Shown: piece after piece, positions 44,510 to 54,035 of the stretch
Position numbering within the stretch: position 1 is the first letter of the stretch
Layout: each line of letters starts with the position of its first letter
Source: Pararcticibacter amylolyticus
GTDB taxonomy: Bacteria > Bacteroidota > Bacteroidia > Sphingobacteriales > Sphingobacteriaceae
Direction of reading: 5' to 3'
Assembly: GCF_003130405.1 (NCBI RefSeq)
Contig: NZ_QEAS01000002.1
Location: 109,289-173,288, forward strand
DNA length: 64,000 nucleotides
Notes under the pieces: model-generated
What the model was told of the DNA's origin: nothing
What the model saw: only the letters and a program-made list of their open reading frames with translations
The model's database searches: none
Position numbers and translations under genes: made by a program

Positions 44510-47197
44510 TTATCCGGCTGTTTTGTTAAACTTGAAAATGCAGGTAACAAGAAAATATCTTTTGAGGATCTCGGTCTGGATATCGGTGGTTGTGTTACCA
44601 TATACACGACGCATAGAACCGACATTCTGGTTGAGCAGGTCGTAACACGACAGCCGGATTTCGGCCATGTCCTTCTTAAACATCCGTGTTCCGACAGCTG
44701 CATTTACAAAATGCACACTTTTCTGAAAGCCTTCACCAGCCAGGGGATTATAAGAATAAGAGTAAAATACTTCCCAGGTCATTTTTGCCGGAACTCTGAT
44801 GCTCAGTCTTGCATCAGCGTTATGATACACATACTTTATATTGCTGTAAGCTACGTCCTGGTAGCTGTTGAACACCGGACGGGCTGTGTAGGATGGGCTG
44901 AATTCCATTTTATCTTTCCAGCTCATTGAAAAGCGCTGGCTGAGGTTCAGAGAATAACTATTGAGATACCCCTCGTCAAGGTTTACCACAAAAAAGTTCT
45001 TGTTGTACATCAGACCGGCACTGGTTGCAGTGGTAAACTGAAATTCTCCCGATTTTTTGAACTGCCTGGAGAGTTCAGCCGAGGTACTAAGTCCGTACTG
45101 GCCGTTCCGGTTTTCCGGCATTGTTGATTCTGACCCAGTGCCCGATACGGTTTTTCTTTGAAAGATAACGTTCTGCTGAATAGACGCATTCACAAAGACG
45201 TTTATGTACTGCTGCTTTTCCGTATTATAGGAAAACAGGGAGGCCGTGAAACTGTGAGATCTTGACGGCTTCAGGTTTGGATTTCCGGTGAAAGAACTCT
45301 GAGGTGTTAGTTCGATTGTTACCGGCCGTAGATCATTCACGTTTGGCTGGCTGACACTGGCATCGTAGCTGAAAGAGTACCGCTCAAGGGAAAGACGGAA
45401 AGATGGCAGGAAGTTGAAGTATTCCTGATTCAAATCCTGGCTCCTGTCGGCGAAGTGGTTGTCAATACACGACCATTGCGTGGTAAGCCCCAGCGTCAGT
45501 GAGGCCTTTTCATTAAAACTATAAACCAGCTCAGGTCTGACATTTTGTTCCCATTGGATACGGTCAATATCACTGCTCTGGTCGGGGATGAATTCAGAAT
45601 AAGTACCGCTTTGGGGATCAAAATTAAATATGGATGACTTCTGGCTGCTCTTGTTATAACTGGCATCCGCGGCAACACCGGCAACCAGTTTCTTCCATAA
45701 AGGATAACGGAAACTCAGGCCGAGGTTGCCGTTTATAGATTTGCTGGAATTGTCATTCAGCCTTCTTAAGGTATCTGATGATACCTGAGAGCTGTAGGAT
45801 AGAAGGCTGTTGGTATTATAGCTCCTGCTATTATTCGGACTTATGCTGATTTGCTGGGTGACACCGTACGAGGCTCCTTTTTTTCTCATTCGTCTGTGAA
45901 AATTGAGGGTATGGGAAAAGGAGTTCTGATCGCCTTTCGAGGTTCCGTTATTCTGACTTTCACTGATCAGGGGATTAAAATTATTGGAAGTCGTGTTGCT
46001 GCTGAGGTTATCAGAGCGGTTACTGCCAAAATTCGCAGAAGCCGACCAGTATAAGGTCGTTAAGGTATCCGGCTGCCAGTCGAGACCACCGTTCAGCATG
46101 TGCTGAAGATTCTTCTGTTTACCGGTACCGGAAACTAAGGATAGAAGAGTTGTATCATTCAGTACCTGGGAAGTGAGCGACCGGTTGTTCGTTTCGGAAC
46201 TGCTGGAGCTGAGGCGGTACACTCCATTCAGCATCAGCTTCTTTTTAGGACTGTAGTTAAAATTTACACCCGTGCTGGATACCCTGTTCCTGCTCGGCTG
46301 TCCTCCTCCCTGCATCACCATGTCGCCCGGCCCGGAAGAGGAGAATAAAGAGGCCCCTGGGTTCCCCAGATTAGAGTGAGAGGCGATTGCACTAAATTGA
46401 ATGGTATCGGTAAAAAGATTTACCATACCGCCTGTTTCCACTCTTTCACGGCTTCCGGCACTTGCGGAAAGCCTTCCAAATACGCTTCTGCGGATCGCTT
46501 TTTTCAAACGAAGGTCCAGAACCTTAGACACTTTCGATTCTTCTATTCGGTGATCAGGATCGTTCTTCCTGTCGTCGTATACCTGGATCTTCGACAGCAG
46601 GCTTGCTTCCAGATTGCGGGTTGCCATTGTGGGATCGTTGCCAAAGAACTCTTTTCCGTCTATCAGTATCCTCGAAACTTTCTTTCCATTTACTGTTATC
46701 GTACCAGCATTATCAATATCCACTCCGGGAATTTTCTTCAGAAGTTCCTCTATAAGAGCACTGGGCCGGGTCTTAAATGCCAGCGCATTAAATTCAACAG
46801 TGTCTTTCCTTACTGCCACGGGCTGGTAGGTGGCAGTAACAACCGCTTCTTTTAATGTTGTGCCTGCTAAAAAAGCAGTGTCCAGTTTAATCTCGCCTCC
46901 TTGCCGGAGAAGCAGTGTCTTTCTGAAAGGATGATAGCTCACATAGGATATTACCAGGCGAAGGGACTGCTGAAGGGGCATGTTCCGGAGGGTATAATTC
47001 CCATCTTCATCAGACAAGGTGTACGATACCAGTGTTGAATCGGATGCCCGGATAACGGAAACAGTCGCAAACTCAAGAGCCTTTCTTGTAAGTGAATCGC
47101 GCACATTTCCCATGATACTGGCTTTATTCTGAGCAGCTGCGGATATGCAGGTGAGGAAAAAAGCAGAGAGCAAAAAGAAATACGAACGAAAGATCAT
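44510..47197 (-). CDS. TonB-dependent receptor-like barrel, OMP_b-brl_3 family
   Basis: 895 residues. Signal peptide (MIFRSYFFLLSAFFLTCISA), carboxypeptidase-regulatory-like domain (IMGNVRDSLTRKALEFATVS), a plug-like part with LKKIPGVDIDNAGTITVNGK and VSRILIDGKEFFGNDP, then a long outer_membrane-beta-barrel_3 region ending in CIFKFNKTAG. Such proteins lack SusD partners and their cargo is mostly unknown. A -7 box candidate (47254-47261) lies about 56 nt upstream. It stands alone, convergent with the hydrolase gene. Confidence 0.87.
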   Translation of the reverse strand: MIFRSYFFLLSAFFLTCISAAAQNKASIMGNVRDSLTRKALEFATVSVIRASDSTLVSYTLSDEDGNYTLRNMPLQQSLRLVISYVSYHPFRKTLLLRQGGEIKLDTAFLAGTTLKEAVVTATYQPVAVRKDTVEFNALAFKTRPSALIEELLKKIPGVDIDNAGTITVNGKKVSRILIDGKEFFGNDPTMATRNLEASLLSKIQVYDDRKNDPDHRIEESKVSKVLDLRLKKAIRRSVFGRLSASAGSRERVETGGMVNLFTDTIQFSAIASHSNLGNPGASLFSSSGPGDMVMQGGGQPSRNRVSSTGVNFNYSPKKKLMLNGVYRLSSSSSETNNRSLTSQVLNDTTLLSLVSGTGKQKNLQHMLNGGLDWQPDTLTTLYWSASANFGSNRSDNLSSNTTSNNFNPLISESQNNGTSKGDQNSFSHTLNFHRRMRKKGASYGVTQQISISPNNSRSYNTNSLLSYSSQVSSDTLRRLNDNSSKSINGNLGLSFRYPLWKKLVAGVAADASYNKSSQKSSIFNFDPQSGTYSEFIPDQSSDIDRIQWEQNVRPELVYSFNEKASLTLGLTTQWSCIDNHFADRSQDLNQEYFNFLPSFRLSLERYSFSYDASVSQPNVNDLRPVTIELTPQSSFTGNPNLKPSRSHSFTASLFSYNTEKQQYINVFVNASIQQNVIFQRKTVSGTGSESTMPENRNGQYGLSTSAELSRQFKKSGEFQFTTATSAGLMYNKNFFVVNLDEGYLNSYSLNLSQRFSMSWKDKMEFSPSYTARPVFNSYQDVAYSNIKYVYHNADARLSIRVPAKMTWEVFYSYSYNPLAGEGFQKSVHFVNAAVGTRMFKKDMAEIRLSCYDLLNQNVGSMRRVYGNTTTDIQTEILKRYFLVTCIFKFNKTAG

Positions 47198-47253
47198 ACC
47201 GGTGTAACAGATAAAAAAGATGTGTGCCCTTAGACAAGGATTTAATTTTGTGT

Positions 47254-47261
47254 CAAAGGTA
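47254..47261 (-). promoter_or_regulatory. -7 promoter box of the OMP_b-brl_3 gene
   Basis: The minus strand reads TACCTTTG, a TAnnTTTG match giving a leader of about 50 nt before the ATG at 47197. Confidence 0.4.
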
Positions 47262-47446
47262 TAAACAATATTTCTTAATCTACATCAATACTTTTCCCGG
47301 CACCAGACTCTACTTTTGAAACGTGGTAATGAATAATTTTAACGTCAAAATATCACAAATGGCATCGTATTCAGAAACCAGGAGTTAAATTTATAAAATG
47401 GCCGGCAAAAGGATTTGCCGGTGCGCTCTGACTAAACTAAGATACT

Positions 47447-47902
47447 ATGAAAATAGGAATTGCTGCTGATCATGCAGGCTTTGAACAAAAGAACCAGTTG
47501 CTTATTCAATTGCGGTCGGCCGGATTTGAGGTGAGTGACTACGGCGCCCATTTCTATGACGCTGAAGATGATTACCCTGACAAGGTACTTCCTTTAGCAA
47601 CAGCTATTGCCGCAGGAGAGGTGGAAAGGGGAATAGCGGTATGCGGAAGCGGGGTTGGGGTTTCGATAGCTGCCAATAAGGTGGCGGGCGTAAGAGCAGC
47701 ACTTATTACAGAAAGTTACTCTGCCCACCAGGGAGTAGAGCACGATGCTATGAATCTTTTGTGCATAGGGGCAAGGGTGATCGGTCCCGCTCTCTCACTG
47801 GAGATTGCACTGGCCTTTCTTAGCGCCCGGTATGCTGGCGAGGAACGCTTTGAACGGCGCCTTCAGAAGGTAATAGCACTGGAAAATAACAAAGGATTAT
47901 AA
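47447..47902 (+). CDS. rpiB: ribose-5-phosphate isomerase B
   Basis: 151 residues of the RpiB/LacAB family, interconverting ribose-5-P and ribulose-5-P. The start MKIGIAADHAGFEQKNQLL holds the substrate-binding Asp-His. Cys and Ser/Thr are visible in RGIAVCGSGVGVSIAANKV (catalytic Cys66 region), and the dimer motif HDAMNLLCIGARVIG is present. It is the first gene of a four-gene oxidative pentose-phosphate unit (rpiB-gnd-zwf-pgl), 35 bp before gnd. LacA/LacB activity is unlikely given the context. Confidence 0.93.
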   Translation: MKIGIAADHAGFEQKNQLLIQLRSAGFEVSDYGAHFYDAEDDYPDKVLPLATAIAAGEVERGIAVCGSGVGVSIAANKVAGVRAALITESYSAHQGVEHDAMNLLCIGARVIGPALSLEIALAFLSARYAGEERFERRLQKVIALENNKGL

Positions 47903-47937
47903 ATTCCCGGAATACGGTTTAAACAATCTATATAAAT

Positions 47938-49344
47938 ATGAAACAGTACGATTTTGGTGTGGTTGGCCTGGGAGTAATGGGCAGAAACCTGTTGCTGAAT
48001 ATTGCTGATCATCACTTTGCCGCTGCCGGACTGGATCTGGATGCGGAAAAAGTTAAAGCACTTGAAACTGAAAAGAAAGACGAAGCTGTTGTAAAAGGAA
48101 CAACCTCCGCTGCGGAATTCGTTGAAGTATTAAAAACTCCGAGAGCCATCATGTTCCTCGTTCCGGCCGGAAAAGCCGTGGATTCGGCAATTAACAGCTT
48201 GCTGCCTTTCCTAAATGAAGGTGACATCCTGATAGACGGCGGCAACTCTTACTTTACTGATACGGACAGACGGGTGACTGAACTTGCCGCCAAAGGGATA
48301 CACTTTTTCGGTATGGGAATATCGGGCGGTGAAAAAGGCGCACGTCTGGGGCCCAGTATGATGCCGGGCGGAGACAAGCAGGCATACGAACGCCTGAGGC
48401 CGGTCTTTGAGGCAGTAGCAGCTAAGGTGAACGGAGACCCCTGTGTCGCCTATTTAGGCAGCGGGTCGGCAGGAAACTATGTAAAAATGGTGCATAACGG
48501 AATTGAGTATGCCATCATGCAACTGATCTCGGAAGTCTATGACCTGATGAAACGCGGATTTAGGTGGAGCGAAACGGATATTCAGAAAACTTTTGAGGAG
48601 TGGAATAACAGCGAGCTTTCGTCCTTTTTGCTGGAGATCACTGCCGAAATTCTTAAAAAGAAAGATCCTGACACGGGGACGTTACTCGTTGACCTGATCT
48701 CTGACCAGGCCAGGCAAAAAGGAACAGGAAAATGGACCTCTCAAAATGCCATGGACCTGCAGGTGCCGGTGCCGGTAATAGATTCTGCGGTAATGATGAG
48801 AGACCTGTCGGCCTATAAAAACGAGCGTATTGAAGCATCTGCTATGCTGAACGGGCCACAGGAAGGTGGTGCAGACGTACCTGCCGGCATACAGACTCAA
48901 TTGAAAAATGCGTATTATTTTTCGGTTATTACCATCTATGCTCAGGGATTTGCGCAGCTGAAAACTGCTTCCAGTGCTTACAGCTATGGGCTGGACCTCA
49001 AAACGGTTGCGGCGATATGGCGGGGAGGGTGCATTATCAGGTCCGCCAGTCTCGAAACATTCATGCGCGCTTTTTCGGATCAGCCCGTTCTTCCAAACCT
49101 GATGCTTGACCGGGAACTCAGCGGATTGCTGAACCAGATTCATCCGGATTCAAGAGCAGTTGTCAAACTGGCCGTTGATCTTGGTGTTCCAGCTCCGGCA
49201 TTCATGGCTTCCCTGGCTTATTATGACGGTTACCGGAGTAAAGATCTGCCGACAAACCTGATTCAGGCTCAGCGAGATTATTTCGGGGCACATCAGTATC
49301 AACGTACTGATCGCGAAGGCATTTTTCATACAATCTGGGATTAA
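47938..49344 (+). CDS. gnd: 6-phosphogluconate dehydrogenase, decarboxylating
   Basis: 468 residues. NADP motif [20 protein letters not shown] (8-27), [13 protein letters not shown], the signature [20 protein letters not shown] with the catalytic Lys just after ([11 protein letters not shown]) and ending in the C-terminal tail [10 protein letters not shown], which caps the partner's active site. It oxidises 6-phosphogluconate to ribulose-5-P and CO2. It lies 5 bp before zwf, in one operon with rpiB and pgl. Confidence 0.96.
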   Translation: MKQYDFGVVGLGVMGRNLLLNIADHHFAAAGLDLDAEKVKALETEKKDEAVVKGTTSAAEFVEVLKTPRAIMFLVPAGKAVDSAINSLLPFLNEGDILIDGGNSYFTDTDRRVTELAAKGIHFFGMGISGGEKGARLGPSMMPGGDKQAYERLRPVFEAVAAKVNGDPCVAYLGSGSAGNYVKMVHNGIEYAIMQLISEVYDLMKRGFRWSETDIQKTFEEWNNSELSSFLLEITAEILKKKDPDTGTLLVDLISDQARQKGTGKWTSQNAMDLQVPVPVIDSAVMMRDLSAYKNERIEASAMLNGPQEGGADVPAGIQTQLKNAYYFSVITIYAQGFAQLKTASSAYSYGLDLKTVAAIWRGGCIIRSASLETFMRAFSDQPVLPNLMLDRELSGLLNQIHPDSRAVVKLAVDLGVPAPAFMASLAYYDGYRSKDLPTNLIQAQRDYFGAHQYQRTDREGIFHTIWD

Positions 49345-49349
49345 AAAGA

Positions 49350-50861
49350 ATGAAGACAAATAAAAATTCCGCCCCCGTAATAATCGTCATATTCGGCGGC
49401 ACCGGCGACCTTGCAAAACGTAAGCTTATCCCTGCATTTTTTAACTTATACCTGGATGGATGGATGCCGGAGCATTTCTCCATTATCGGATTAGGAAGAA
49501 CTCCTTTAAGTGCAGAGGAATACTGTAACCGTTTATCAGACGGCATCAGCCAGTTTTCACGCAGCGGGACTCCGGACCCTGAAAAATGGAAGAGCTTCAT
49601 TTCTTCTGTTACTTACCTGCAATCGGATATAAATGATCCCGGTTCTTACAGGAGCCTGGGAGAGACACTCGATTCTTTGGATAAGCAATGGCAGGTGCGT
49701 GCCAACAGATTGTTTTATCTCTCGGTTGCGCCTCAGTTTATCGAGCCTGTAGCCGTAAACATCAGCCAGTCGGGGATAGCCTCTATCCCGCAGTCTGACC
49801 ACATCATTATAGAGAAACCATTCGGTCATAATAAAGAAACGGCAATTGCGCTTAATAAGTTACTGACAAACCTTTTCCTGGAAGAACAGATCTACCGGAT
49901 AGATCATTATCTGGGAAAGGAGACCGTTCAGAATATCCTGGCTTTCAGGTTTGCCAACGCCCTGTTCGAGCCGCTGTGGAACAGGAATTATATTGACTAC
50001 GTTCAGATCACTGTTGCTGAACAGGTTGGAGTAGAGGAAAGAGGCGGTTATTATGAGGGGTCGGGAGCGCTGAGAGATATGATCCAGAATCATTTACTCC
50101 AGATCATGTGTATGATCGCGATGGAACCGCCTGTGTCTTTCGAAGCAGAAGAGATCCGGAACAGGAAGGTCGATGTTCTCCGTGCTATCCGCCGGATGAA
50201 ACCGGATGAAGTACATCATTATGCTGTAAGAGGGCAGTATGGAAGAGGCTGGATACAGGGAAACAAGGTACCCGGATACAGAGAGGAACATGGCGTAAAT
50301 GCCAACTCCAATACTGAAACATTTGCAGCCGTCAAATTCTATCTGAATAACTGGCGCTGGCAGGATGTTCCGTTCTACCTGCGTACGGGAAAAAGAATGC
50401 AGCAGAAGACCTCTTCTATCACCATCCAGTTCCGGCCGGTGCCTCATTCTACATTCCCGGACAGCCAGTCAGACAGGCTTGCTGCCAACCGGCTTACGAT
50501 TAATATCCAGCCTCAGATGGACATCAGGCTTCGCTTTACCACGAAAAGACCTGGACTTGAAATGGAGCTGAATCCCGCGGAGATGGTATTCAACTATGAT
50601 AAATGCTCTACCCAAAGTCCCGAAGCTTATGAAACTCTTTTGCTCGATGCCATGCGCGGCGATGCCACCCTCTTTATGAGAGCCGACCAGGTGGAAGAGG
50701 CATGGGATGTGATTACGCCAATCCTGGAAACCTGGGAATCACGCGATTCCCTTGATTTTCCGAATTATGTTGCCGGCGGCTGGGGACCTGAAAGTGCAGA
50801 AGCCCTGATTGCCAGGGAAGGACATGTTTGGGCAGTGAATGCGGACGGGATCTATCAATAG
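49350..50861 (+). CDS. zwf: glucose-6-phosphate dehydrogenase
   Basis: 503 residues, full length. The NADP site [18 protein letters not shown] (15-32) and the active-site peptide [20 protein letters not shown] (catalytic His) are intact, along with EKPFGHN and the C-terminal [20 protein letters not shown]. It catalyses the first oxidative step of the pentose-phosphate pathway, supplying NADPH. The ATG lies 5 bp after gnd and the stop 6 bp before pgl, so translation is probably coupled. Confidence 0.96.
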   Translation: MKTNKNSAPVIIVIFGGTGDLAKRKLIPAFFNLYLDGWMPEHFSIIGLGRTPLSAEEYCNRLSDGISQFSRSGTPDPEKWKSFISSVTYLQSDINDPGSYRSLGETLDSLDKQWQVRANRLFYLSVAPQFIEPVAVNISQSGIASIPQSDHIIIEKPFGHNKETAIALNKLLTNLFLEEQIYRIDHYLGKETVQNILAFRFANALFEPLWNRNYIDYVQITVAEQVGVEERGGYYEGSGALRDMIQNHLLQIMCMIAMEPPVSFEAEEIRNRKVDVLRAIRRMKPDEVHHYAVRGQYGRGWIQGNKVPGYREEHGVNANSNTETFAAVKFYLNNWRWQDVPFYLRTGKRMQQKTSSITIQFRPVPHSTFPDSQSDRLAANRLTINIQPQMDIRLRFTTKRPGLEMELNPAEMVFNYDKCSTQSPEAYETLLLDAMRGDATLFMRADQVEEAWDVITPILETWESRDSLDFPNYVAGGWGPESAEALIAREGHVWAVNADGIYQ

Positions 50862-50867
50862 CAAAAT

Positions 50868-51617
50868 ATGATTAAAATATTCACGGACAGTAAAGATTTA
50901 AGTGCTTTTGCTGCGGATTATTTTACAGCAGCAGCACGAAAAGCAATAGCAGAAAAAGGTACGTTTAACGTTGCCCTTACAGGTGGAAACTCGCCCTTAC
51001 AGCTGTATACCCTGCTCGCATCGCCTCAATATTCCGGCAGCATTGACTGGAGTAAAACTTATATCTTTTGGGGAGACGAGCGCTGGGTACCGCTTGATGA
51101 TAAGAGAAGCAATGCCGGCATGGCTTATGCCGCATTGCTGGATCATGTTCCGGTAAATAAAGATCATGTTTACCCGATGTGGAGCGACCAGTTGCCACCC
51201 GGAGAGTATGCCGCTGTTTATGAGAAACTGTTGAGGTCTCATTTCGATAAGAGCGGTGGTACATTCGATCTGATATTATTAGGGATGGGAGAAGACGGAC
51301 ATACCGCGTCCCTGTTTCCCGGAACACAGGTGACAAGGGAACAGCATACGTGGGTAAAAGCCTATTACCTTAACCCGCAGCAGATGTACAGAATTACGTT
51401 AACGGCACCGCTTATTAACCTGGCCGATAGAATTATGGTCATCACATTCGGAGAGAATAAGTCGGATGCGCTTGCTCATGTACTGGAAGGTAAAAGGGAT
51501 ACCATTACATATCCGGCACAATTGCTTCAACCGGAAAAGGGAGAACTTATCTGGGCCATTGATGATAAGGCTGCAGCTGCATTATCTCCTGATTATATCA
51601 AAACAAATGGTATTTAA
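50868..51617 (+). CDS. pgl: 6-phosphogluconolactonase
   Basis: 249 residues of the NagB-like 6PGL family, hydrolysing the lactone between Zwf and Gnd. Key segments are NVALTGGNSPLQLYTLL (phosphate loop), IFWGDERWVPLDDKRSNAGM and ILLGMGEDGHTASLFPGTQV with the catalytic His. Located 6 bp after zwf as the last step-enzyme of the operon. It ends about 60 bp before the GAF-protein gene, which has its own promoter box. Confidence 0.94.
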   Translation: MIKIFTDSKDLSAFAADYFTAAARKAIAEKGTFNVALTGGNSPLQLYTLLASPQYSGSIDWSKTYIFWGDERWVPLDDKRSNAGMAYAALLDHVPVNKDHVYPMWSDQLPPGEYAAVYEKLLRSHFDKSGGTFDLILLGMGEDGHTASLFPGTQVTREQHTWVKAYYLNPQQMYRITLTAPLINLADRIMVITFGENKSDALAHVLEGKRDTITYPAQLLQPEKGELIWAIDDKAAAALSPDYIKTNGI

Positions 51618-51650
51618 GCATGCGGACTGCAAATATCAGGTGATCATGAC

Positions 51651-51658
51651 TATGTTTG
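51651..51658 (+). promoter_or_regulatory. -7 promoter box of the GAF-protein gene
   Basis: TATGTTTG matches TAnnTTTG and lies 19 nt before the ATG at 51678. It suggests that the GAF/HD-PycTM pair can be transcribed apart from the pentose-phosphate operon. Confidence 0.45.
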
Positions 51659-51677
51659 CGAATTATTACAAAGATAT

Positions 51678-53972
51678 ATGAATCTGCTTTTCTTCCCGGA
51701 GAGCCCTTTCAGGGTTAAATTATCATTTGAATCTGTCATAAAAGAGCTTGAAGAAACAGCAGGTGAAAGCGGGTATTACCACGGGGACAAAGCAGGATTG
51801 CTTGAAGAGATAGCATCAGCACCGGAGCTGAGAGACGGCATTTCGAACACTCTCCACATTCAGAAGAATGCTGACCTGATCAGGCGTCTTATGGCGCCTT
51901 ATTTTCCTCCGGCACTAACACGGAATGAAATTAAGGCCATTACAATCCCTTATTCCGGACTTGTCTTCAATCATTCGCAACGCTTTTTAAGTATATTGAA
52001 TGCGAGCGGTTCGGTGTTTGACTTCGGCATCCGGGATCTTGACGATCATCAGTCTTATGTGTTAAGCTGCTGCCTGATCCTGAATGAATACTACCAGACC
52101 CGACTGAATTTTCAGAAACCCTTATTCTATGATATCCCGACTGCAAATGGGGTTGTAAGACACTATAAGGTCCTTTATAATGCTGATTTTCTGGATATAT
52201 TTCCTACAGAAAGGTCGGTGGATATCAGCAGGGAGGACATTGAGCTCCTCATTGATAACTACGATAACCTGGATCTATGGAAAGAGAAATTCCCTGAGAA
52301 CAGTTGGGAACTGAGAGGTTTTGCCATCATGTCACTGATAGACGTCACCATTGAAAATGCTGTCTCGATCCTGAAGGAAAGGCTTTTAAAATCCGGATCT
52401 GATGGGTTTGAAGAAGGGGTGGAGTCGGTATTTCAATCGGTGTTTAATGATCCGGATATAAAAGCCGGTTTTACTCTTTACAACCCCGACAACAGGAATT
52501 TCAGCATCGCAGTTTTCGGACAGCCGATGCGCAGTTTTATCATGCAGGGCACAGCGCCCATGGTAGCAGAAGACGCACTATGCTGTCATTCGTATGCCAG
52601 CATATTTAAAAAGGGCAAGTATTTCGCGGTTTCGGATACGGAAGAGCTCTTAACAAAGGAACCTGAAAATCATCTTGTCCGCCAGCTTTTAACAACCGGC
52701 ATTCAAAGCTTTATCCTTGCTCCGGTAATCAGGGAAGGCGTAACACTAGGAGTGCTTGAGGTTACTTCACGAAAAAAAAATGAGCTTAACAGCATTAATG
52801 CGCACAAGCTTGATGTTGTCATGCCCTATATTACAGACAACATCAAGAGGCTGATCAGCGACTTGCAGAACCAGGTCCAGATACTGATCCAGGAAAAGTA
52901 TACGACTATCCATCCAAGTGTATACTGGAAGTTCAAGGCAGAAGCGCAGAAATTTATTTATGACCAGCGGCTTGGGAAAGAAACAACCTTAAGAGAGATT
53001 GTATTTAAAGATGTTTATCCCCTTTATGGTCAGGTTGATATAAAAGGATCCTCCTATACCAGGAACATTAATCTTCAGAGAGATTTACAGCTGCAGATTG
53101 AGTCGGTACTGGGGCTGATGGCTGCCGTAGACGCTGGCTCAAGTGCGCTTTTTACGGCAGAGGAGAAGGAACAGCTGGATTCTTTTCTGAGGGAAGTATC
53201 ACAATCGCTCCATGCTTCTGCCGAGCAGGAAATCAATGACTATCTCGAAAAGCACATTCACAACAAACTAAAGCTGATAGACGAGCCCGGGCAGCAGGTG
53301 CTGATCGGGGAGTACTTCGAACAAACCAGGAAGAAAGAGGGGCGTTTTCACCAGTTCAGAAGGCAGTACGAGGAGTCAGTATCGGCTATCAACGACAGGA
53401 TGAGCACGATCATAGATGCTGCGCAAACGGAGGCCCAGTCACAATTTCCTCATTATTTCGAAAGGTTTAAAACAGACGGAGTGGAACATAATTTATATAT
53501 AGGCTCGTCCATTGCGCCTGATGTGCCCTTCACCATCTCCAGGCTCCATAACTTGCGGTTCTGGCAGGTCAGGACACTGTGTATTATGGCACAAGCCCAT
53601 TATCAGTTGAAACCTTCTCTTCCATGCCCTATGGATATCACTTCTCTTATTCTTGTTTACAATTCACCTATTTCTATCCGTTTCCGGATGGATGAAAAAC
53701 GTTTTGACGTGGATGGGAGTTATAATGCAAGATTTGAGATAGTAAAGAAAAGGATTGACAAGGCTTATGTTAAAAATACCCATGAACGGATTACCCGGCC
53801 CGGAAAGCTCACAATTGTATATTCCGGTCTTCAGGAGGAGGCTGAGTATATAGGATATGTGGAAGAGCTGTCTAAGCAGGGTTTCTTTGAACCCGGAATT
53901 GAAACCCTGGAGGTGGAAGATTTACAGGGAGTGGCCGGACTGAAAGCGTTAAGGATAAAAATCAGGTATTAA
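51678..53972 (+). CDS. large GAF-domain protein of unknown function
   Basis: 764 residues, no signal or membrane segment. A GAF domain is recognised at about 245-395 (strand-helix pattern with FTLYNPDNRNFSIAVFG and the core FILAPVIREGVTLGVLEVTS). Around it are an all-helical N-terminal domain (1-240) and a helical C-terminal region. At 446-458 it has the segment VYPLYGQVDIKGS. The rest has no domain I can name. GAF domains bind nucleotides, hemes or small molecules. It is immediately followed (63 bp) by an HD-PycTM protein, suggesting a two-gene signalling module. Function unknown. Confidence 0.72.
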   Translation: MNLLFFPESPFRVKLSFESVIKELEETAGESGYYHGDKAGLLEEIASAPELRDGISNTLHIQKNADLIRRLMAPYFPPALTRNEIKAITIPYSGLVFNHSQRFLSILNASGSVFDFGIRDLDDHQSYVLSCCLILNEYYQTRLNFQKPLFYDIPTANGVVRHYKVLYNADFLDIFPTERSVDISREDIELLIDNYDNLDLWKEKFPENSWELRGFAIMSLIDVTIENAVSILKERLLKSGSDGFEEGVESVFQSVFNDPDIKAGFTLYNPDNRNFSIAVFGQPMRSFIMQGTAPMVAEDALCCHSYASIFKKGKYFAVSDTEELLTKEPENHLVRQLLTTGIQSFILAPVIREGVTLGVLEVTSRKKNELNSINAHKLDVVMPYITDNIKRLISDLQNQVQILIQEKYTTIHPSVYWKFKAEAQKFIYDQRLGKETTLREIVFKDVYPLYGQVDIKGSSYTRNINLQRDLQLQIESVLGLMAAVDAGSSALFTAEEKEQLDSFLREVSQSLHASAEQEINDYLEKHIHNKLKLIDEPGQQVLIGEYFEQTRKKEGRFHQFRRQYEESVSAINDRMSTIIDAAQTEAQSQFPHYFERFKTDGVEHNLYIGSSIAPDVPFTISRLHNLRFWQVRTLCIMAQAHYQLKPSLPCPMDITSLILVYNSPISIRFRMDEKRFDVDGSYNARFEIVKKRIDKAYVKNTHERITRPGKLTIVYSGLQEEAEYIGYVEELSKQGFFEPGIETLEVEDLQGVAGLKALRIKIRY

Positions 53973-54035
53973 TATTATCTATTTTGAAATATCTGATTTG
54001 CTTCTGATTTTTATCAATATAAAACGACTGTAACA

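Noticed and set aside
52998-53055. VDIKGSS segment in the GAF protein, reminiscent of the first metal-binding motif of class III cyclases
   Set aside because: No second Asp (GD) motif or NxxxR region follows at the expected distance, so a cyclase domain is not supported.
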